Program-made: the position numbers and the translations under genes
Origin: Diaporthe sp. PMI_573
Lineage: Eukaryota > Ascomycota > Sordariomycetes > Diaporthales > Diaporthaceae
Assembly (NCBI GenBank): GCA_021399435.1
Contig: JAJTUP010000007.1
Location: 620,001-684,000, forward strand
Direction of reading: 5' to 3'
Length of the DNA stretch: 64,000 nucleotides
In this document: one piece after another, positions 10,611-20,772 of the stretch
Numbering within the stretch: the stretch's first letter is position 1
How the letters are laid out: the number at the start of each line of letters is the position of its first letter
The notes under the pieces: generated by a model
The model's database searches: none
The model's input: only the letters and a program-made list of their open reading frames with translations
Told to the model about the DNA's origin: nothing

Positions 10611-12223
10611 ATGCAGGGTATTCTCAAGAAGCTCGCCCTAGCCTTGGGCGTCTTCAAATTCCAGGACACACGTGATCTCCCTGTATGCGTTGTTGGAGCT
10701 GGCCCAGCTGGTCTCGCAGCCGCTGCTGAGCTCGAGTTGAAAGGCAAGCACACAGTAGTGTTTGAAAAGCAGTATGCGGTGGGAGGGAAATGCCAAGCCA
10801 TTTACCAAGAGTATGTATCCCGGTCAGGCCCCATGATGTTTATTGACATATCGCAATCACAGTGGCAGCTTTAGCCCCCTAGGGGCCCTCATTTTCACGC
10901 CTCCAACCTACAGGGAGTCCATAAAAATGATGGCCAAAAGCGATGTGGTGTCTGTTCCATTCATTTCAGGGAACAAGTATCAATACAATGCTTCAAGTGG
11001 AGATTTGTGGGAGAGAGCGAAGCCTCCTCCTGGCTTCCTCCAGGCCCTGATGCAAGAGGTCGGTGTCTATGTGAACTGGTGGCACAAGAACTTTTACCTA
11101 TTCAATACGGCTGCGAGTTACAGAGTAAGTGGCTCTGAGTTCCATCCAGTCAATGGCTTAGGCTCACAAATATTAGCACGGAATCCCAGATGAACTCACA
11201 GTGACTACTGCCGCCTGGCTAAGCAACAATCAATACAAAGCTATTCAGACACTGTTCATCCAGTCCATGGTACCTTACGGATATGGAGATTATAGACAAG
11301 TCCCAATTGTAAGACAACCCCTCTTTGACTCAGTCATCAACTAATAGCCTCCAGATCTACATGCTACAGTATTTGACACCGGATATCATGATGGCTCTGT
11401 TGAAAGTGTCGCAGGGATTAGAAGTCCATATTGTTGGTAAGCTCTCCCGGCAAAGTTGTTCTAATTCCAAGAGACTGATTTCAAGCAATCAGACTTCCAC
11501 GAAGTGCTTGTCCAGTATGCAGAAAAGTCAATACTGGGACCAATCCATCTCGGTAGTTTGATTACTGAGATAGATCGAACTGGTCCCCATCCTACGATCA
11601 AATACCACATGTCTCAGGATCCCGATCAGCAGACGAAGACACAGCCATGCTCTGCAGTTGTTCTGGCTTTCCCGCCTACTCTTCGTGCTCTGGAGAATGC
11701 TGGACTAAGCCTAACTGAGAGCGAGAGGGAGGTCTTTTCGGAAGTAGGAGTACACTCCTTCTTTTCCGCTGCAGTCCGCATGAAAACCCCCCATGCGATG
11801 ACCTTTGGAGCCGCTAGTCCTCACCCGATGTTGCCTGTCGACCCCACGGGCGACCCAGTCGTGGCTGTTAGGCTTCACCAAGACCTCGAAGTTGCCATTA
11901 CCTCCTCGTGGGGTCCCTATCGCGGGAACCTCACCAAAGCTGAAGCTTACACGCGACTGAAATCCACACTTTCCAAGCTCAACAGAGATCCCCGAGACAA
12001 TACCTCGGTGGCTGTGCCTATCACAGATGAAGATGTTTTGGCTTTTCAGGAAAATGACTACTTCCCTCATTTCGATGAGCATCAGCTAGCCATGGGGTAT
12101 TATGACAAATTTGAGAAATTGCAGGGCCAGGGCAAAACTTACTATGCCAGTGGATTCAATATGATGGAGTTGATAGAGTATGCGATTCGAGCGGGCCAGG
12201 ACATTGTAAGAACACATTTCTAG
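10611..12223 (+). CDS. Flavoprotein related to polyunsaturated fatty acid isomerase / amine-oxidase-like dehydrogenases
   Basis: Five exons, join(10611..10810,10863..11124,11177..11308,11355..11436,11493..12223), 468 aa with every junction in phase. The N-terminal FAD fingerprint VVGAGPAGLAAAAELELKG covers residues 28-46, followed by the ribose-binding Glu in VVFEKQYAVGGKC. Exon 3 ends in PYGYGDYRQVP and exon 4 begins IYMLQYL. This pair resembles the AFGYGHFxNVP...YVLKYL segment of the Cutibacterium fatty acid isomerase family. The C-terminus KTYYASGFNMMELIEYAIRA fits the flavin-contacting end of the same superfamily. Fungal beta-cyclopiazonate-dehydrogenase-type enzymes are other relatives. 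A double-bond isomerase or dehydrogenase acting on an acyl chain is favoured because two desaturases lie within 8 kb; the substrate is unproven. An N-terminal hydrophobic patch could tether it to a membrane. Confidence 0.8.
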
Positions 12224-12740
12224 GAATCCAATTTTGACGCTTCTGCCGATCTTGAGGTCAGTAATTTTACAAACCTGACAAAGACCAAGAATGTATGTTC
12301 AGCCTACATGAAGCACCTTCCAGTTGCGAATAATTCTATCGCGAGGGGTGATTGTAACAGATCCAACCCAATGGCTTCCGAATTTGGTTGATTCAGCTTC
12401 GTATTTACTATATGGAAAGTGAGATAGCCATGGCTCGAGACTGCTTGAGATCATTTGAACTCTTAGGACTCTATTCTAGCACACTTTCTCGTCTATACAA
12501 ATGTAAACGCATTCTATTGCCAGTGCAGAGTGGCCTGCACCTTCTCCAACCTTCCCAAAGTCTGTCGCCTTTTCTCTAGAGATGACAGGATGCAGCAAAG
12601 AAACTTACCCCCAAAAGTCCTCAATCCGAGAGATCACTATCCACATCGACAACGCTGAAGCATCCTCGCCCTGTCTTCTAATTGAGTTTCAATAAGATTA
12701 GAAGGTAGTCTCTTGCAGACGGTGTAGGCCGAAACTTACA
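12224..12740. other. Convergent intergenic space, no gene seen
   Basis: This separates the isomerase-like gene and the alpha/beta hydrolase, whose 3' ends face each other. No repeat, RNA gene or credible reading frame is visible. Confidence 0.55.
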
Positions 12741-13769
12741 TCAATCTGTGGCGAGTGCCTTCTGCATCCATACGATTGCCTCCTCGTAGATTGGAGCGCA
12801 TTTCTTCTCCCTCTGCATTTTCTTTTCTGGCTTCATCCCGAAATGATGAGTGAATCCGTGCGAGCACCCCTTCGCCAATGTCCACTTGTAAGTGCCCTCT
12901 TCAAAGTCTTCTTCCTGATTCCGCTTCTGGAGCTGTGCAAGCGAATGGATCATCTCCTGGCTTTCCAGTCTGAGAACGTCCCACTGCGCTCCAATCATAT
13001 AAATCCAAGGGGGCAGATCCTCCTTTCGCGCATAGCATGGGCTGAGAAAAGGGTCACGTCGATTTTGACCTGGGGAAACATAGGCCCAATCAAACCAATA
13101 GCTTGGCGTTTCGAGTGAGTCTTTTGGACCCCCTTTATAGGGGCGTCTTTCCAACTTGACGTGAGGAGGGTGACCCCAGTCAACGATTGGATAAAACGTC
13201 AATGCCGCCTTAATCCTCCCCTTCAGGTGAGGCAATTGACTTGCACATAGTGCAAGGTTTGCACCTGCGCTAAACCCGCCTATGCTAACTCTAGTCTTAT
13301 CAATAGGTAGACTAGCATCGGCAAGGACTGCCTCAGCAACGGTCGCTATATCATAGACTGCAGTAGGGAACGGGGAGGTTGGGGCCTTGGAGTAGTCAAG
13401 GGAAACAACAAGCATTCCAGTCCGTTTTGCCCACATCACACAGAACTCGTCATCCTGCTGGGGGTCCCCAACCGCAAAACCACCCCCATGAATACTCAGA
13501 TGCAGTGGTAATAGACGACCTCCCGGCTGATGGTCTGGTGGAAAGAAGATTCGGGTCTGTAAAGCTCGACGGCACGGGTACCGCTTGGTCAGGGTGGGGT
13601 ATGTCCAGGATGGTGGCGGGTGGATGAATCTTTCGACAGCATAGTAAATATATGCCAATAGTTTAAGGATCCACAGCCTGATAAAGCAGTTCAGACGATG
13701 GGGAAATGGTAGCCGAACTTTCGGGAGGGCAGGTGTGTCTTGCTCCATGAAAGCTGGCGTCTCCGGCAT
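12741..13769 (-). CDS. Alpha/beta hydrolase fold-3 (HSL-type) esterase/lipase
   Basis: Intronless, 342 aa. The oxyanion-hole motif is IHGGGF (HGGG 94-97), the nucleophile elbow is GFSAG (165-169, Ser167), the acid is likely Asp264 in GAQWDVL, and the general base is likely His304 in GCSHGF. Together these make a complete catalytic triad of the hormone-sensitive-lipase family. A hydrophobic stretch, FIRLWILKLLAYIYYAV (about 29-45), precedes the catalytic domain and could anchor it to a membrane. It probably hydrolyses an ester or acyl bond. Its place beside the desaturases and the isomerase-like enzyme suggests release or transfer of a modified fatty acid, which is inference. No defects are seen. 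Confidence 0.88.
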   Translation of the reverse strand: MPETPAFMEQDTPALPKVRLPFPHRLNCFIRLWILKLLAYIYYAVERFIHPPPSWTYPTLTKRYPCRRALQTRIFFPPDHQPGGRLLPLHLSIHGGGFAVGDPQQDDEFCVMWAKRTGMLVVSLDYSKAPTSPFPTAVYDIATVAEAVLADASLPIDKTRVSIGGFSAGANLALCASQLPHLKGRIKAALTFYPIVDWGHPPHVKLERRPYKGGPKDSLETPSYWFDWAYVSPGQNRRDPFLSPCYARKEDLPPWIYMIGAQWDVLRLESQEMIHSLAQLQKRNQEEDFEEGTYKWTLAKGCSHGFTHHFGMKPEKKMQREKKCAPIYEEAIVWMQKALATD

Positions 13770-15273
13770 CTTGATGTTGTGAGCAACAAATGTAAGCCCT
13801 CACATGTGAAGAGAAAGACAAATGGTAGCAAAATGATTAGGGTTGGGGTGGGAGGACCGTCGGCCGTTATGATTTTGAAGATCCTGCTCGGCTTCCCAGC
13901 CCGCGCTCCGTTGACGTCGGGAGAGATCCGAGGAAACGAGGCTGAAGGAGGAGTGCTAGCGCTGATCTCAGCCCCCACGCCAAGACGGGACCCTAATCTT
14001 CGAACTCTCGTGCTATCAGAGGGGGTGGGTATATCAAGGGAAAAAAACGGAGAGCCTCCTCTGCAAATGGGGGTGGGCTCGTATTTCGTGAAGGTGGAAT
14101 CAACTCCCATCTTGGGGTTCAATCGCCCGGGCCGAGGCCACCACGCAGGGGCCGGATGCTGCCTGCTTCCGGTGACAAGAGTATCGAATGCAAGCAAGAT
14201 ACAGCTACTTGCTAGACTTGGCCCTTCATAGCACGTGAGAGTTGGAGTGGGTTAAAGAGCCATTCTTTAATTTACAAGACTCTCTATAGAAATATCTAAA
14301 TCTAATTTGAAAAAGAACATCGCTCAATAAAGGTGGTTTGCTTCATACTTTGTAGTCTTTTTAAAGCTGTTTTTAAGAAATACACTTAATGTTGGAAAAG
14401 CACTCAGTCTGACTGTACATAGATACTTCCTTTCCTGTCACAAGATGTTCCCGGCTTCCGGCACAGCTAGTCCGAATAAGCAAGTAGCCTATGTCGACCC
14501 AACTCATTATTAATACGACACCAGGCCGGATTGTAATCATTAAGATCTTCTTCTCAAAATGGCTATCAAAGCATGTAATCAATGACCCATCGCCCCCGTA
14601 ATCAAGCCGCGGAACGCTGTGGTTGTGTGGGCCACAGTGTACTGACAGCAAAAGAAATTCGGTGAGCGCCGCAAGCCAATTGGCCCAAAAACCTCGCAAC
14701 GTAACAATGTGACAGGTCTGCAATGCCAAGCAGGCAGGGAGCCGCTCAACAGTTAGACTGAATTACTCCCCTACTCTCTCATGGAAGGATGCAGGAAGTA
14801 CACGTTATCAAGAAGGAACAAGTGGGTGTACAGCTTTCTGACATGGAGCACCAGATTGTTCACCGCCAGGCTATCCCAAGCACGCTGGCAGGCAGATTTT
14901 TGAGCTGGCCCAACCTCGCAAAAATATGTCTCAATGATACTAGACTCATTTGAGTGCCAGTGGAATCATCTCACCGAAGCTCCGGCACCCACTGCTGCTT
15001 TCGAGGGATGGGACAGATTCGTTGAATGCCTTAAGAGACCTTGTCCGTATTATTTATCCTAAGGCTGGACATACTTCACCCGCAACACTGCAACGCCTTC
15101 TCCAGACGTTGACTAAAATCGATTTTTTCCCCCTTCCCTTATCAGCTCCTTGTGTCGTCAGACCCGTGTTGCCGAACGCACGTTCTGCAGTTTGCTCATA
15201 CAATCGCCTCTGATCCTTTTGCGTTCTCTCCTTTAGACCCCTACACCAACGTCGGACGCTCTATTCATGAACC
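13770..15273. other. 1.5-kb divergent intergenic region, hydrolase / MFS gene
   Basis: Upstream region of both the hydrolase (minus) and the MFS gene (plus). Frames up to about 168 codons occur on both strands but lack family resemblance and overlap one another. A short AT-rich patch lies at about 14250-14400. Confidence 0.5.
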
Positions 15274-17142
15274 ATGAGTTCCAACGAGAAAGAGCTGTCT
15301 CCACAGGGCAAGGAAGATGAATCCGATACAACAAGTCCCGAGCTGGCATCACCAGCTGCCGAAGCAAAGTCACAACCCAAGTCTCTTCGGTTTAAGCTTA
15401 CTGTCTTTTTCCTCTGCACTGTCACGGTCGTCGGCTCAATGGACGCTGTGATAGTAGCAGCTTGTTTACAAGCCATAGCAGAAGATTTGAACAGCAGCTC
15501 TATAGAGTCCTTTTGGGTTGGAACCTCATTCCTCCTGGCTCAAACTGTCATGATCCCCATTTATGGGTCAACAAGTGAGATCTTCGGACGCAAGTAGCCT
15601 ATACTTATAGCCGTCACTGTCTTCACAATTGGAAGTATCCTGTGTGCCACTGCAGAGACAGTCGCATGGTTAATCGGCGCGCGAGTAGTTCAAGGGATTG
15701 GAGCTGGTGGTATGATCCAACTTGTCCAGGTCATTCTGTCAGATATCAGCACAATGAGTGAACGCGGTCTATACATGGCGTTTGCAGCGTTAGCCTGGAG
15801 CTTGGGAACAAACATAGGGTAAGCTTGATTTCTCCATGTCTAAGACTCCTTGCAATGTTGGAACGATTGCGTCTAAACTAATTGCGTCTAAAAGAATACC
15901 AATCGGTGGTGCTATTGGCACTTATACAAGTTGGCGATGGGTTTTTTGGATCAATCTTCCCATATGTGTTCCGTCAATAATCGGCCTGATCCTTTGCGTG
16001 CACTTGCACCAGGATACGTCTTCGTTTATGAAAAAATTAGGTAGGGTGGATTGGCTTGGTCTCTTTACTATTACCAGTGCATCCACTTTATTCTTAGTGG
16101 GCCTCACTTCTGGTGGAGTCTCCTATCCATGGGACTCTGTCAAAGTTCTCGCACCTCTGATTGTAGGCCTCTTCCTCTTTGCGGTCTATATTTATATCGA
16201 GTGGCGTGTCGCAGTGAGGCCCATGATGCCGTTGAGAATTTTCAACGACCGGTCTGCCGTCACCGGATTTGCGACCAGCTTTCTTCAAGGGCTCATAGTT
16301 TGGTGCTACACCTATTACTTCATTCTCTTCGTAAGACACCCAAGTCCACATGTCATATGAATGCACTGACAGTATTCAAGTTCCTCGGCGGGCTTCAGCA
16401 CAGCCTTCTTCATTCCGCACTCGAGAGCATGACGACGTTGGCCTATTCTGCCCCAGCAGGCCTAGTGGCGAGTGTTATCGTCAAGCGAACACAGAGGTTC
16501 AAATATTTGATTACAATTGGGTGGGCACTGCTTGCGGCTGGAGTGGGCTCCAATGTAAGATATGTGGACTTCACCCGGTTTGCAGTGTACTAATAGATCG
16601 CATAGGTCACAATGAACCCAGACAGCACCAAAGCCATTCTATATGCTCCTCGCTGTTTGGCGTCCATCGGTGCCGGTATCCTGTTCCCAATGCCTCTGTT
16701 TGCTGTGCAAGCTCGGCAACGAGGAGAGGATATTGGAATTGCAACTAGTGTCCAGGTCTTTGCTCGCAGTCTCGGCACAGCTTTTGGTGTTGGACTTGGC
16801 GGAGTCATATTCCAAAATGAATGGACGAGGATCGTCTCTCGAAACGTCAGAGAGAACAAAATACCAGAGAACCTTGCCATTCCCGGCAGTTTAGCTGAGA
16901 TTGCATACGAAATGATCGAGAACTTTCCAGAACCCATACAGGAAGCATATCGATGGGTCTTTGCGGATAGTCTCAGAACCATATGGTGGGTGCTGATGGG
17001 CCTGTCTATTGGAGGATTCTTGGTCAGTCTGACAGCAAGGAATGACAAGGTGGCGGGCGGACTGGCAGGATCGCAGAACTTCCGTGACAAAACAGTCATT
17101 GAATCCGAGGATGGGAGGGCTGGAAAGAACGGCAGTGTGTAA
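15274..17142 (+). pseudogene. MFS drug/toxin-type exporter (14-helix) with one in-frame TAG
   Basis: Four exons fit exactly: 15274..15818, 15895..16330, 16381..16554 and 16606..17142 (564 codons). The introns are 76, 50 and 51 nt, with branches such as TACTAAT. The protein is a 14-helix DHA2-like proton antiporter: first helix LTVFFLCTVTVVGSMDAVIVA, loop motif GSTSEIFGRK, antiporter-type segment VVQGIGAGGMIQL, and later WRWVFWINLP. The reading frame is broken only by TAG at 15595-15597 (codon 108), immediately after GRK. The same frame continues with PILIAVTVFTIGSILCA, clearly the next helix. The ancestral codon was probably TGG or CAG, so a single transition explains it. All splice sites survive, so this is either a very young pseudogene, a strain-specific null, a readthrough case or a sequencing error. 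Confidence 0.8.
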
Positions 17143-18033
17143 CCACGGCGGTCTCATTATTGGATAGACTCGTATGAATTGGATGTCACGAAATCATCAT
17201 AGACAATAAAATTTCAATCTGGCTTTTCTCATCTTCCAGCGAAGAACAGGGGCTCAGAGTTGACCCACATAGTCAGCCAGGGGCACAGCTGATGACCTGA
17301 GTTCACTGTTGGTGCCTTGTGTCAACAGTGGTATACTAATGAACGTTTTGATAGTTTAATAAAGAGAAGTTTCAAGGAGAATATTGCACAGCATGCTCTG
17401 TGTGAACAGCTCCAGGTAGACTTGCGCTGTATTGTCGGGCATATCTTTACTATTATAACCAATAAGTGAATATTCTATATCAAGCTACTGTAGGCCCTTA
17501 AACACCCTAAGTATTATAACCTGCTTTATTAAAACTTTTGTCCCCTAGCCTACCTAGTATCTTTACCCTATAACTTGAAACTAAAGAATATAGAGCTTTC
17601 ATCTATAATGTTATGAAGTATCCAACCCTTTGGATATCTGATTGTAAATATTCAATCAATACATGATAGAATTTAAGTTCTGATACTGTTTCTTATATTC
17701 AGGGCCTTGTACAATGATTTTGCGCACAAATAAAATATCAGCAGTCTATCTATATCACAGTATGGCTGTATTGGCCTGCACTAGTTCTCCAGGGGGCTCT
17801 CAGGCTGAACACCGGGGTCAGTGGAATGAACTGCGCCCGGGGCAGCTGAAAACCATTTGTGGATTACCAGTCAAATGAAAACCTGGGAATTTACTTTTGT
17901 TGGCTTTCAAAGTCGAGTCGACCCAAGTGGTTGCTTTCTTAAGTGTGTGCCTAATGTTGCCCAGGTATCTACCCAGGTATCTACCCAGATAAGCATCATA
18001 TCGTACACCGTTGAATTAAACTCCATATTCGTC
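17143..18033. other. Intergenic with AT-rich patch and small tandem repeat
   Basis: About 17330-17760 is AT-rich with no coding potential. A 12-bp unit (CCAGGTATCTAC) is repeated about 2.5 times at 17961-17990. No gene is visible. Confidence 0.6.
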
Positions 18034-19262
18034 TCAAGCGGTAGGACCACCTGTGATAAAGACGACATTGACGGCGGCATAGCTGCAGGTCGAGTATCGA
18101 TTCATTAGACGTCTTAGTCTTCATGACTGGGACAAATGTTTCTGGATTGAATGGGAAGACATACGCGGCGGTTGCAGCGAATACCTCTACTCGCCGAGCC
18201 TGGGTCATCAGAGCAAGCGCAAGCGAAAAGACAGCCGATGACGCTACTATCACCCCAAGCTTGATCGTATCTGATGATACTAAAAAGAGAATGAGGATGG
18301 ACAGCAGGGGCAGTAACGAAGCTATGACGGTTGTGAAGATATCGACAGCGGATGCCAGCATAGTGTCCTGGTAATTGTATATGTTGCCGTCGCCGAGGTC
18401 GGGGCGCTCAGGATCCTATTTTCCTAGGTTTAGAAACTTGAAAATGGTCCAGGCTTACTCCGTCTCGGGAGGGGGGGGTTGAGAAAGACTATGATTCCTG
18501 ACCTTCAGTTTTTCGCCAAGAAATCGATGATACAAGGGAACCAGGGTATTGGTGAACCATCGTGTCGTCAGATCTCTAGGACCGGTTGACTTCAGAGCAA
18601 CGAGGTCCTCTTTAACGTTCCAAGCCCCCATGTCAAGGCCACGAATAGGGAACGAGCCCATGGTAGGTCTTTCTAGCCATTCTCTAAGGAATGACAGATT
18701 GCTTTCATCTGGTGCATCGAGCTTCGTGAGTGTGGCATGTTTGAAGAGACGATCATCTGAGGTTCACAAGTTAAAAGTTAGTCAACTGGCATGTGAAATA
18801 TTTTCAAGCATCATATCTGTTTGTAGCCCGAGATACAGCCACAGCGCACGTACTATACTCGTCAACCCTTTTGCTGAGATGTTGCCAAAGTTTCCATTGT
18901 TCCTCATCCTCATCATTGGCGCAAGTGTGAGCCAGGCGCCACCAGTCTTTGGAATATAGTTGCCGGCCAGGATGGACAGCATCCCGTTGGATCAACTTGC
19001 CAAGGTCCTCTTGTAGATGTATAATCTCAGCCTGCCTATAGAGAAGGTTTTGATAGCTCAAGGATTTGAAGCCGCGCAGGATTGCAAGTTGCTCGTAAGT
19101 TGCCATCAGTTGGCCGACTTTGGCGTACCCTTCCATGGCTTCGTCGTTGCTTCGTGAGCGTGAGAACCGCAGTGGTTTGATTGCAGAGACCAAGTCTTGG
19201 GAATCTACATGCACCAAGGGATTTATCAGGACCGCCACGGCTCCTTTTCCGCGCCTTGGCAT
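18034..19262 (-). CDS. DUF6594-family membrane protein
   Basis: Four exons, complement(join(18034..18082,18165..18415,18503..18756,18854..19262)), 320 aa. The N-terminal half has the family pattern: a MATYEQLAILRGF segment, LSYQNLLYRQAEIIHLQEDL, then a Trp-containing linker and EYNDRLFKHATLTKL across the first splice. The C-terminal domain has closely spaced helices (TTVIASLLPLLSILILFLV and LGVIVASSAVFSLALALM), the ARRVEVFAATAAYAAVNVVF signature and a short tail. The last intron (GTATGT..CTGCAG) is needed to give AAYAAVNVVF. Intron 2 uses a weak GTCAGG donor. These proteins are common and variable in ascomycetes; their function is unknown. The N-terminal start is the least certain point. Confidence 0.85.
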
Positions 19263-19859
19263 TTACAGTAGCACCGAGCCTTGTGCCCTGCCAGGGCCAC
19301 TGGCAAACTAGATGCAGATCATCTCGCCCGACCAGCATGGGATGGAGGCTGGGGCATCATATTTAGACTCCCGAGTAGTGGAGGGGCCGCAGCCTGCTTC
19401 CAAAAGATGCATGGCTCGAGCCGTAGGGTACATTGTGTCTCCTGTCGTTGTCATTGGCCATGCGGCACTCCTGCATCCCTCCCACCAGGAATCCAGGCGG
19501 CCTGGCTAATGTCGCCTGCAGCTGGCGCTTCCCGCTAAACCCCCAAGGGCCTCTGGCAGCTGACCACGTACCTGTCAACAAGAAAAGCAGCCGAAAATCG
19601 AGCCTGACCTTCTCAAAAAGAAAGTTGCCAATCGCATGCATGTCAGACGCCTTGACTTCCGAGGCGGTGCTGGCCAAGGCCTCCGGTCTATATAGATATA
19701 ATGAGCTGGAACATGCATTGCGAGTGGCCGTCTGCTGAGCTTCATCCACTTATAATTCCTCGTGAAGTGCAACTGGCATCAGAAGCTCTACCCAGGCCTT
19801 GAGTTTGACAAATTTCACCATTGGGGGAATCGATCCTGAGACCTGTGGTCCGAATAATT
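19263..19859. other. Divergent intergenic region, no gene seen
   Basis: Upstream space between the DUF6594 gene and the retropepsin-like gene. Overlapping frames of about 65-130 codons on both strands are not recognisable and mostly lack ATG starts. Confidence 0.5.
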
Positions 19860-20772
19860 ATGTCAGAAAATGACAGTCTATTAGAGGAAGTGCTCCAGAA
19901 ACATGGAATGACACGGGAGCGATACCTGGAAGTTAAGGCGGAGAGGGATTGGCAGACTCATCAAAGGGACCTGTTCGTGCAAGGAAATGGCTTGCTGTCG
20001 GGGCTGGCTAAGACTCGGGATGAATTTGTCGCTGAAAAGATTGCCAAGGTACGGATTTCGATTGGTAGTGCAGACCCGACATGATCCTTCCGATATTAAC
20101 TCACTCCAGGCGGTAGAAGAAAGGAGGGCGAAGAAAGCCGAAGAAGAGAAAATAGAAGGATGGCTTCGAGTCCTGCATCAGGAGAAGGGGCAGGACTTCT
20201 TTTTGAAAGTCATGGTGGACACGGGTGCAACCGTCAACGCTATTACCTATGGGATGCTCATTGACCACCAACTCGAGAGCCGGATAACCAAATTGGAAGA
20301 ACCACTTGAACTTGATCTTGCCGTCGGATCGTTTACGTGCGACGAACAGATTTCCATCCCGTGGATGGGGAAGGGAAATGTCAAGCACGATGAATCGACT
20401 TTCTATGTTCTTCCCCGTGGCCGGGCCAACATCACCCACAGGGTCATATTGTCAAAGGAGTGGTTGAAGCAGAGGGACCTCTTGTGTGACGAAGACGAGC
20501 GCGATGGTCTCAAGCCACTGATCGGCGGACGGCAGTCGGTATGCATGCGATTCGAGTCTCAGTCCGAGTTGGCAAGGCATGTCACGTTCGCTAATCACTC
20601 TTATCACCAACAGGCATCTGAGAAAGCGGCAAGGGAACAGGCACGCCAACAGGCCATGACTGACAAGGCTTCCTCATCAAAGGCAAAGGAGGCTTATCAG
20701 AAGAGCGAGGGGCAGAAAGAGCAAGGGAGCTCGTCGACAGGTCCGCCACGTCCGAAGGAGGCTGGGAAATGA
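19860..20772 (+). CDS. Retropepsin-like aspartyl protease domain protein
   Basis: Two exons, join(19860..20048,20110..20772), 283 aa. The intron is 61 nt with a GTACGG donor, a TTAACTCAC branch and a CTCCAG acceptor. The N-terminus is charged and probably helical (LLEEVLQKHGMTRERYLEVKA), and a KA/E-rich linker follows. Residues 95-106 read KVMVDTGATVNA, the Asp-Thr-Gly active-site motif of retroviral/Ty3-type proteases. FYVLPRGRANITHRVILSKEWL resembles the strand and turn before the second hydrophobic-hydrophobic-Gly element, although the classic ILG is weak. The C-terminus is a polar A/K/Q/S-rich tail. No reverse transcriptase, integrase or LTR is seen nearby. It may be a domesticated retroelement fragment or a solo proteolytic domain. 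Confidence 0.6.

Noticed and set aside
13691..14231. Overlapping frames of 163-168 codons on both strands
   Set aside because: They overlap the start of the hydrolase gene and each other, and have low-complexity composition; read as shadows.
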